Assembly: GCF_904846235.1 (NCBI RefSeq)
Contig: NZ_CAJGZN010000003.1
Span: 170,905 to 234,904, forward strand
Length of the DNA: 64,000 nt
Reading direction: 5' to 3'
Source of the DNA: Psychrobacter immobilis
GTDB lineage: Bacteria > Pseudomonadota > Gammaproteobacteria > Pseudomonadales > Moraxellaceae
This document shows, one piece after another, positions 57,516 to 64,000 of this stretch. The position numbers and the translations under genes were made by a program. Position 1 is the stretch's first letter, and each line of letters starts with the position of its first letter. A model generated the notes under the pieces. That model had not been told where the DNA came from, did no database searches, and saw only the letters and a program-made list of their open reading frames with translations.

Positions 57516-58865
57516 CTATATAACCAGTGCCATCAGTTCGTGATCGCACTCTTCCCAATCTATCAAGGCTAGTGACACTTTGGCATCATTCTCAGTTTCT
57601 GATTTTCCTGTAGCTTTATCGACAGCATGTGTATCGACAGTATTGCCTAATTGCAAAATAATTTCCAATCGACTATCCGTCTGTGGGTCAATAGTTCTGG
57701 TGGTTAGACTACCAGGGTTAAAATTGATCTTCATCCATCCATCAGAAGTATGTACCACGCCTTTGATGCGTTCCCAGTTTGGCAATGCTAACAACCAATT
57801 CTGTAAATCGTCAGCGTTTAGTATGTAGTGAGCGGGTAGGCGCCATCCAGCCAATTGAAAATCTTGCTGCTCTTCATGGTAGCGATAGGGTAGATCACTA
57901 TCAGCACTGGTCTGAGGATTGGCCTGAGCCTCGCTCTCATCGGTAGATAGACTCGATGATGACGCAGTTGCTAAAGAATTGGCTGGAGACTGTAAACCAA
58001 TAATCGATTTTTTAGGATTAGAGATAGTGACTTTTCGTTGATTCGAAATGATAGAACTGGGCTGATTAAGTTGGTCGTTTAACGTAGACAAGTATGTATC
58101 TGCTACAAGTTTATCTGCTACAAGTTTATTTGCTACAAGTTTATTTGCTACAAGTTTATTTGCTACAAGTTTATTTGCTACAAGTTTATTTGCTACAAAC
58201 TTATCTGATGAATTGACATCTGATGAGTCTGTTGTCTCAGTTGCTGTTAGTTCTGATGCTGCCCAAATGATTTTTACTTGTGAATTGAGCTTGGTTATCC
58301 ATTCTACCAAGACCTGTTTTTCGCTAGTATCTAATTGGGTATAACGATTGATGACCAGCACATCGGCATCGCGGACATGCGCTTGATAACCATCATGATC
58401 ACGATACCTAATCTGTTGCCACTGCTCGCCACTTAGCACGGTTATGACAGCATTCATTTTTAGGGCAGTTTGCCAATGCGGCGCACTGAGTTGTAATATC
58501 AGCTCACGTGGATGAGCCAACCCTGTGGGCTCAATGAGTAATCGCTGTGGATGATGGTCACTGAGCAGACGACTGATTGCAATCTGTAAGGGCAGCTGAC
58601 TGGTGCAGCAAATACAGCCACCACTGACCTCACGAATGGCGATGTTTTTTTGCTCAAGATCGTTATCTTGGGAGCTTGCTAGGAGTGCGCCATCAATACC
58701 GATACGACCAAACTCATTGATTAAGAGAGCCCAGCGTTCGTCATCAGGTTTTGTGGCCAGTAACTGATTAATTACGGTGGTTTTACCAGCACCTAAAAAC
58801 CCTGTCACTAACGTGCAGGGTATGTTTTGAAAAATAATAGGGTTTTTCACAGGTATGCTCATCAT
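57516..58865 (-). CDS. CobW/COG0523-type GTPase (metallochaperone family)
   Basis: This 449-residue G3E GTPase has the P-loop TGFLGAGKTT (residues 21-30), the metal-binding CxCC motif GGCICCTSQ (C84, C86, C87), the EPTGLAHP switch (112-119) and a C-terminal CobW_C region (about 330-445). Members insert or shuttle zinc or cobalt. The G4 specificity motif, usually NKxD, reads NRYTQLD (from N173), which is atypical. Between the two domains is a stretch with seven tandem 5-residue units (residues 222-256, KLVAN/KLVAD). No Zur box or partner was seen, so which metal it handles is open. The start has no strong ribosome site. Confidence 0.82.
   Translation of the reverse strand: MMSIPVKNPIIFQNIPCTLVTGFLGAGKTTVINQLLATKPDDERWALLINEFGRIGIDGALLASSQDNDLEQKNIAIREVSGGCICCTSQLPLQIAISRLLSDHHPQRLLIEPTGLAHPRELILQLSAPHWQTALKMNAVITVLSGEQWQQIRYRDHDGYQAHVRDADVLVINRYTQLDTSEKQVLVEWITKLNSQVKIIWAASELTATETTDSSDVNSSDKFVANKLVANKLVANKLVANKLVANKLVADKLVADTYLSTLNDQLNQPSSIISNQRKVTISNPKKSIIGLQSPANSLATASSSSLSTDESEAQANPQTSADSDLPYRYHEEQQDFQLAGWRLPAHYILNADDLQNWLLALPNWERIKGVVHTSDGWMKINFNPGSLTTRTIDPQTDSRLEIILQLGNTVDTHAVDKATGKSETENDAKVSLALIDWEECDHELMALVI
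58102..58206 (-). repeat. Seven tandem 15-bp repeats inside the CobW-type gene
   Basis: Plus-strand units GCTACAAGTTTATTT (variants with C at one position and AAAC in the last unit) start every 15 bases at 58102, 58117, 58132, 58147, 58162, 58177 and 58192. They encode KLVAN or KLVAD on the minus strand. Because 15 is a multiple of three, gain or loss of units keeps the frame. Confidence 0.95.
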
Positions 58866-58929
58866 ATCGGCACGTGTTTATGAATAACCAAACACGGCCT
58901 ATATTAAAAGAAATGTCATCAGTCAAAGG

Positions 58930-59688
58930 TTATTCACTCTTGACGGTTTCTACCTCAGCTTCATCAGGAACGAACACGTAGCCAACGCCCCATACGGTCT
59001 GGATATAACGTGCTTGTGAAGGGTTGTCTTCAATCAGACGACGCAGACGTGATACTTGAACGTCGATAGAGCGCTCCATCGCACCCCATTCACGACCACG
59101 GGCAAGGTTCATCAACTTATCGCGGGTCAATGGCTCACGTGGATGCTGTACGAGCGCTTTTAGTACTGAAAACTCACCTGTCGTCAAAGTGACTACGTTA
59201 CCATCACGTTTGAGCGTACGAGTCGATAGATCTAGTGTCCATGGACCAAATTCAACCACTTCTAATTGGTGACTTGGTGCACCTGGCAACTCACGGTTTT
59301 GACGACGTAATACAGCTTTGATACGAGCCAACAGCTCTTTTGGGTTAAAAGGCTTAGGTAGATAGTCATCTGCACCCGCTTCTAGACCGGCGATACGGTC
59401 AGCATCGCCACCTTTGGCAGTCAACATAATGATAGGAATATCTGCATTGTCATCACGCAGACGCTTACAGATACTGATACCGTCTTCGCCTGGCAGCATC
59501 AAATCGAGTACGACCAAAGAGAAAAGCTCACGTTGCATGAGTTTGTCCATCTGACTGCCGTCATGAGCGGTACGAACGACAAAACCGTCGTCTTCTAGGA
59601 AGCGTTGCAACAAAGAGCGCAGACGAGCGTCATCATCGACGACTAAAATACGCTGAGTCAACGTGTCAGGGCTGTTGTTATCAGTCAT
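58930..59688 (-). CDS. ompR: OmpR-family response regulator
   Basis: A 252-residue two-component regulator. The receiver holds RILVVDDDARLRSLLQRFL, phospho-acceptor Asp in LVVLDLMLPGEDG, Thr in MLTAKGG and Lys in YLPKPFNPKELLARI. The C-terminal winged helix has TGEFSVLKALVQHPREPLTRDKLM and RGREWGAMERSIDVQVSRLRRLIEDNP, then IQTVWGVGYVFVPD. These blocks are very close to OmpR itself, including the GREWGAMERSIDV loop, so I call it OmpR. No envZ kinase lies downstream here (the CobW gene follows on the same strand). Two-gene ompR-envZ pairing may thus be broken or the kinase is elsewhere. Confidence 0.92.
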   Translation of the reverse strand: MTDNNSPDTLTQRILVVDDDARLRSLLQRFLEDDGFVVRTAHDGSQMDKLMQRELFSLVVLDLMLPGEDGISICKRLRDDNADIPIIMLTAKGGDADRIAGLEAGADDYLPKPFNPKELLARIKAVLRRQNRELPGAPSHQLEVVEFGPWTLDLSTRTLKRDGNVVTLTTGEFSVLKALVQHPREPLTRDKLMNLARGREWGAMERSIDVQVSRLRRLIEDNPSQARYIQTVWGVGYVFVPDEAEVETVKSE

Positions 59689-60066
59689 ACAGGCATCCTT
59701 TTATAAAAATTATTGTTATCAGAAACTACAAGTAAATAGCTATGAGCAAAAACACTGCCATTAATTATCATTATTTAATTATTGGTTACGAATAAGCACT
59801 TCATAAAATTAAAAACTATTGTTCAATATGTCAGCACATATCAATATTTGTGTTATTGATACTTTAGTGTATAAGATTGCACCGAGAATTGCATCACCCA
59901 TGATAATAAATGCTGTATGCGTTTGTTTAACAAGTCCATAGGATGTGTGATATAGAATGATTTGCGTCCTAAAATGCGCAATAAATAACGAAAAGATAAA
60001 AAGGATTTTTATTCATGCAGCTTTTGCTATAATGCAAAGCTACATTTCTCAACGATTGATACGTAT
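59689..60066. other. ompR-tex divergent intergenic region
   Basis: A 378-base gap. A TATAAT at 60028-60033, 34 bases before tex, is a plausible -10 for tex, but its -35 is poor (TTTTTATTC). No other element was recognised. Confidence 0.5.
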
Positions 60067-62613
60067 ATGAGTAGCACTGATACCTTAACGTCATCTCAAA
60101 CCTCGACAAATGCACAGGTTTTAGATGCAACCACACACGCGAATATTCACGACAAGCTTGCTCGCGCGCTTGGCATTAAGACTGCTCAAGTCAATGCGTT
60201 TGTCAAACTTTATGATGAAGGCGCGACGGTTCCTTTTATTGCGCGTTACCGCAAAGAAAAGACTCAGAATCTTGATGATGCGCAGCTGCGTGCTTTAGAG
60301 AAGTCTCTTAATTATGAGCGTGACATGGCAACACGTCGCCTCAAAATTACTGAGCTGCTAAGCACACAGGGCAATCTGAATGAAGAGCTACAGATGCGTA
60401 TCGATAACGCGACGTCTAAGCTTGAGCTTGAAGACATCTATCTGCCATATCGTCCGCGTCGTCGTTCACCTGCTGCCAAAGCTCGTGCCGCTGGTCTTGA
60501 TACTGCTGCCCAAGCAGTCTTGACCCAAGAAATAACTCCGACAGATGCCTTGGCTGATTATCAAGTCCAGTCAAGTATCACTGATGACAGTGGTAATGAA
60601 ATCGAAGTTGATTTTAGCGATATTGAAAAACAACTCGCTGGCGTACAAGCGATTATCGTTGATGAATGGACACAAGCATTGGGCTTGTTGGACAACTTGC
60701 GCAGTGGCTTTGCCAAGACTGCTAGTATCGTATCGAGCGTTGCAAGCGAAGAAAAGCGCGAAGTTGGCGAGAAATTCAAAGACTACTTTGAGCATAGCGA
60801 AAGCCTTGCTCGACTGCCAAATCATCGCCTATTAGCAATGTTACGCGGTCGTCAAGAAAACGTCTTGGGTCTAAAGATTGAAGGCGAAGACGCACCATTT
60901 ATCGAAAAAATTATCAATCATTTCGATGTTGATGCCAAAGCGCCAGCAGCCCGCCGTGAGTTTTTGTCAGAGGCAGCCAGTAGCTTGTGGAAAGACAAAT
61001 GGCGTCCGCATATCGAGCACCGCTTGTTAACTGAAAAGCGCCTAGCCGCAGAAGCGGATGCGATTGATGTGTTCGCTAGCAACTTACAGCATTTGCTAAT
61101 GTCTGCACCTGCAGGTCCTAAAGTAATCTTAGGTGTCGATCCTGGTATCCGTCATGGCGTAAAAATGGCCATCGTTGATGCGCAAGGTCATGTCATGTCA
61201 GATAGCGAAGAGAAGCCCGTCATAGCGACAGTGTATCCGTTTGCACCTGATAATAAGATGGATGAAGCCAAGAAAGTCATCGATGCGCTGTTGAGCACTT
61301 ATAACGTTGATTTGGTCGCTATCGGTAATGGTACGGCAAGTCGCGAAACAGATGCGATGATCAAAGAGATTTTGGCTGCGAACGATGCACTAAAAGCCAA
61401 AGCTGTCATAGTTAATGAGTCGGGTGCGTCTGTTTATTCAGCGAGTGAACTTGCTAGTGATGAGCTGGCCAATCTAGATGTTTCTGTACGCGGTGCAGTT
61501 TCTATCGCACGTCGCTTACAGGATCCATTGTCAGAGCTTGTTAAAGTTGATCCAAAAGCCATTGGCGTTGGTCAATATCAGCATGACGTCAATCAAAACC
61601 AGCTTGCAGACAGTCTTGATAAAGTAACCCAAGACAGCGTGAATGCCGTGGGTGTGGATGTAAACACAGCCAGCCCAGCTATCTTAGCTCACATCGCAGG
61701 TCTTAACCGCAATGTGGCGCAGCAAATCGTCACTTATCGCAAAGAGCACGGTGCATTTGATAGCCGTGAAGCGCTTAAAAACGTCCCACGTCTAGGCGCT
61801 AAGACATTTGAGCAAGCAGCCGGTTTCTTGCGTATTCATAATGGTAGCAATCCATTAGATGCCACTGGTGTGCATCCAGAGAGCTATGCATTGGTTGATA
61901 GCTTGCTTGTACAAGCGGGCAAGCCACTGTCAGAAGTCATCGGTAATGATGGCGTGTTAAATACGATTGATACGACTACACTGGCTGCTAACGACGATAA
62001 TGTCAGCGTAAAAGCGATTATCGAAGAGCTAGCTAAACCTGCTCGTGATCCTCGTCCTGAGTTTAAAACGGCCAATTTCCGTGATGACGTCAATAGTATC
62101 AAAGATTTGAGCGAAGGCATGACGTTAGAAGGGGTGGTCACTAACGTAACGGCCTTTGGTTGTTTCGTTGATGTCGGTGTGCATCAGGATGGCTTGGTAC
62201 ATATCTCGCAGATGGCCAATGACTTTGTCGCAGATCCTATGAACCGTGTCAAACCTGGTGATATCGTATCGGTACGGGTTATCTCTATCGATGAAAAACG
62301 TGGTCGTATCGGCTTTAGCATGAAACCTGAATCTGAAAAACCTGTACGTACGGCTGCCAAGTCTACGACAGCTAGTATAGATGGCGAGAAAACCAGTCGT
62401 TCACGCAATAATAACGCAAATAGTGACCGTCCAAATAATAGCCGTCCAGCTGCTGACAAACGTCCGTCTAAGCCGCATGGCAAGCGTCAGGATAAAGACA
62501 ACGCGAGCAATCGTAGTAAGCCAGTAAAAAATGATAAAGCTGAAGCCCCAAGTAAAATGGGTACACTCGGCGCTTTATTACAAGAAGCTGGCGTGACTAA
62601 AACTAAGAAATAA
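60067..62613 (+). CDS. tex: Tex-family RNA-binding transcription accessory protein
   Basis: Tex (YhgF) binds nucleic acid and affects transcription and RNA metabolism. Domains in order: the N-terminal Tex_N with the KLARALGIKTAQVNAFVKLYDEGATVPFIARYRKEKT block; a YqgF/RNase H-like region near residues 350-480 (ILGVDPGIRHGVKMAIVD, AIGNGTASRETDA, VNESGASVYSASELA); a helix-hairpin-helix (VNTASPAILAHIAGLNRNVAQQIV); and an S1 domain (LEGVVTNVTAFGCFVDVGVHQDGLVHISQM). A Lys/Asn/Ser-rich tail of about 90 residues follows. 848 residues against about 770 in most. A strong terminator follows. Confidence 0.96.
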   Translation: MSSTDTLTSSQTSTNAQVLDATTHANIHDKLARALGIKTAQVNAFVKLYDEGATVPFIARYRKEKTQNLDDAQLRALEKSLNYERDMATRRLKITELLSTQGNLNEELQMRIDNATSKLELEDIYLPYRPRRRSPAAKARAAGLDTAAQAVLTQEITPTDALADYQVQSSITDDSGNEIEVDFSDIEKQLAGVQAIIVDEWTQALGLLDNLRSGFAKTASIVSSVASEEKREVGEKFKDYFEHSESLARLPNHRLLAMLRGRQENVLGLKIEGEDAPFIEKIINHFDVDAKAPAARREFLSEAASSLWKDKWRPHIEHRLLTEKRLAAEADAIDVFASNLQHLLMSAPAGPKVILGVDPGIRHGVKMAIVDAQGHVMSDSEEKPVIATVYPFAPDNKMDEAKKVIDALLSTYNVDLVAIGNGTASRETDAMIKEILAANDALKAKAVIVNESGASVYSASELASDELANLDVSVRGAVSIARRLQDPLSELVKVDPKAIGVGQYQHDVNQNQLADSLDKVTQDSVNAVGVDVNTASPAILAHIAGLNRNVAQQIVTYRKEHGAFDSREALKNVPRLGAKTFEQAAGFLRIHNGSNPLDATGVHPESYALVDSLLVQAGKPLSEVIGNDGVLNTIDTTTLAANDDNVSVKAIIEELAKPARDPRPEFKTANFRDDVNSIKDLSEGMTLEGVVTNVTAFGCFVDVGVHQDGLVHISQMANDFVADPMNRVKPGDIVSVRVISIDEKRGRIGFSMKPESEKPVRTAAKSTTASIDGEKTSRSRNNNANSDRPNNSRPAADKRPSKPHGKRQDKDNASNRSKPVKNDKAEAPSKMGTLGALLQEAGVTKTKK

Positions 62614-62654
62614 ACACTGCTAACAACAGCTAAAATTTATAGTTTGGTATAACA

Positions 62655-62682
62655 AAAAAGGCAGCCATATGGCTGCCTTTTT
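62655..62682. terminator. Bidirectional terminator after tex
   Basis: AAAAAGGCAGCC pairs perfectly with GGCTGCCTTTTT over a 4-base loop. It serves tex (plus) and the secreted-protein gene (minus). Confidence 0.93.
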
Positions 62683-62729
62683 ATATAAGTAATATGCTTA
62701 CAAACTAATCAACTATACTAACTATTTGC

Positions 62730-63308
62730 TTAGCGTGATACAGCGATACGACGGTTTTCTTTAAACTGTACGTTTGCTGGCTGAGTAGCTAATAACTCAC
62801 CACGCTTGTCTTTTTTCTTTTCTTGCAAAGTACTGGCAGCATCTGCAACTTTATTCTCAGTAGCCGCTTCACCAGCGATCAAAGGCTGATAGTCTGCATT
62901 GCTATGTTGCATGTTAAGCGCTTGAGCGTTCTGTACAGGAGCCTGAGCGGTTGTAGCATTAGTCATTGCTGCCGCATTGGTTGTTGCCTGAGCGTTGTTC
63001 ATCAAAGCTGCATTATCATCTCTTGCTGCATCATCCATATCGTCAGCTTCGTCATTCATTTCATCTGCTTCATTACCCATGTCCATATCGACATCAGCAG
63101 TGTTTGACTCTTCGACATCTACAGCGCCAGGTTGGGTCGCTAACAACTCACCATCAGGACCTTCTATTTCAGCCTGTAAAGTGCTCTCGACAGCAGCATT
63201 ACGCATATCTGCTGGCATTAGATCGCTATTGTTAACGGGTGCTGCCATTGCCATAGTTGGTAATACAAGGCTGGCACCGACGATTAATGATAAAACATTC
63301 TTTTTCAT
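62730..63308 (-). CDS. Secreted acidic protein of unknown function with duplicated GELLATQP motif
   Basis: A 192-residue protein with a clear signal peptide (hydrophobic core LSLIVGASLVLPTMA, likely cleavage after residue 22, AMA). The mature part contains two copies of the pattern STLQ-x7-GELLATQP-x2-V: residues 42 to about 63 and 159 to about 180. Between them lies an Asp/Glu/Met-rich acidic stretch (about residues 65-98) and an Ala/Asn/Thr/Gln-rich one. No known domain was recognised. GGAG lies eight bases before the start. It is flanked by the tex terminator and a long empty region. Confidence 0.75.
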   Translation of the reverse strand: MKKNVLSLIVGASLVLPTMAMAAPVNNSDLMPADMRNAAVESTLQAEIEGPDGELLATQPGAVDVEESNTADVDMDMGNEADEMNDEADDMDDAARDDNAALMNNAQATTNAAAMTNATTAQAPVQNAQALNMQHSNADYQPLIAGEAATENKVADAASTLQEKKKDKRGELLATQPANVQFKENRRIAVSR

Positions 63309-63935
63309 TATAGAACTCCATGATACATAATTAGCAATAGTTAAAAACGATAACTCATATTTAATGATGAGCCGTTTTTATTTAAAGGTGTCTGTAAATA
63401 CTGTATGCAAATTATCAACGATGTAGTTTATATTTCAGTAGCAAACTCATTAAGGTTCTAACAGTTTAATGTTTTCTTGTGACGTTATGAAACTGCCATA
63501 CCTAAAGTCTAGCTGATATTTTAACTTCTATATTCCCCAAAACTCATTAGTAGCAAAGGTTGATTGTGTTATTATAACTGTTAATAAGTGAGTCTGTTAA
63601 TAATAAATATCTACCGACTTCTCTAGTATTGAGAATATGAATATTTGATTGCTCATAGTTGTTATTTGAACTTAGATAACTGTTATTAATAGTTTTTTGA
63701 GTGCTATTTGTCAGTATTACAGAGACTTTCATCAGTAGTTTTTATTTATAATTCAAAACCAGTGTTTAGATAATTATCAGATTTTAGTACATAAGTTTTT
63801 TGATGATATACATTTAATTAAACTAATGTTTACATATAATTTTTCTACAATATTTATGAAACGATAGTAGCAATATAGTAGATCTTTTATAAAAGTGGTA
63901 CAGTCGTTTTAAAACAAGCGAAAAGTAAAAAGATT
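63309..63935. other. Long AT-rich intergenic region before the IS
   Basis: 627 bases, very AT-rich. It should hold the promoter of the secreted-protein gene and the left end of the insertion sequence whose transposase begins at 63936. The inverted repeat of that element could not be fixed because the right end is outside the window. The short minus-strand frame at 63547-63732 has no ribosome binding site. Confidence 0.5.
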
Positions 63936-64000
63936 ATGACTTATTCAGCAGACTTCCGTGCTCAAGTGATTAAAAGTGTTAAACAACAAGATATGAGTAT
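63936..64000 (+). CDS. Partial IS630-type transposase (N terminus, cut by window end)
   Basis: The frame MTYSADFRAQVIKSVKQQDMS runs off the window after 21 codons. The MTYSxDFRxxVIxxV pattern is the start of the helix-turn-helix of IS630-family transposases (often a separate orfA). AAAGTAAAAAGA precedes the ATG. The rest is not available, so full length and intactness are unknown. Confidence 0.55.
   Translation, partial: MTYSADFRAQVIKSVKQQDMS

Noticed and set aside
58102..58206. CRISPR array suspicion for the evenly spaced repeats
   Set aside because: Units are directly adjacent without spacers and keep the reading frame of a GTPase gene, so this is a coding tandem repeat.
62995..63330. 111-codon plus-strand frame opposite the secreted-protein gene
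   Set aside because: Ser/Ala-rich shadow of the minus-strand gene, which has a proper signal peptide and ribosome site.

Overview
The window looks like a stretch of core chromosome from a gammaproteobacterium of the family Moraxellaceae, most likely Psychrobacter. This is an inference from gene order and protein character, because no database search was possible. The supporting points are: the divergent argH / algZ-algR-hemC-hemD block shared with pseudomonads; the TCA block gltA / sdhCDAB / sucAB-lpd-sucCD arranged as in Acinetobacter relatives; the ubiG - HAD phosphatase - yciK trio typical of Pseudomonadales; moderate GC with AT-rich, unusually long intergenic gaps; and Ser/Thr/Asn/Asp-rich low-complexity extensions on many housekeeping enzymes.

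Layout. 1-4.8 kb: a DMT-family transporter, class I fructose-bisphosphate aldolase, and thiC (minus) under a TPP riboswitch. 5.0-10.4 kb: a phosphate-starvation operon pstS-pstC-pstA-pstB-phoU preceded by a near-consensus Pho box, with two overlapping stem-loops between pstS and pstC. 10.4-18.8 kb: yggX and argH (minus), then algZ-algR, hemC, hemD, a hemX-like gene and a hotdog thioesterase. 18.9-25.2 kb: ribB with a degenerate GTP cyclohydrolase II half, rarA, a HExxH protein, a lipoprotein, and gltA. 26.2-39.4 kb: sdhCDAB and sucAB-lpd-sucCD, taking 2-oxoglutarate to fumarate. 39.4-45.3 kb: sugar-nucleotide genes, namely a 5' remnant of galE, galU, pgi, a UDP-glucose-dehydrogenase-like protein without its catalytic residues, and phosphomannomutase. 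45.4-53.1 kb: mazG, a ComEA-like protein, pcnB with a long basic tail, folK-panB-panC, rapZ and darP. 53.2-57.3 kb: dsbA (minus), then ubiG, mupP/gph, yciK and a DksA-type zinc-finger gene, followed by a 170-bp MITE-like element. 57.5-64 kb: a CobW-type GTPase with a seven-copy 15-bp in-frame repeat, ompR, tex, a secreted acidic protein with a duplicated motif, and at the very edge the first codons of an IS630-type transposase.

Most gene clusters end in strong hairpin-T-tract terminators, several of them shared by convergent genes. I saw no rRNA, tRNA, CRISPR array, prophage or defence island. No clearly new multi-gene system is evident. The most unusual items are altered or decaying versions of known parts: the galE remnant, the dehydrogenase lacking Cys/Lys/Asn, the GTPase repeat, the pstS-pstC RNA structures, the MITE, and the duplicated-motif secreted protein.
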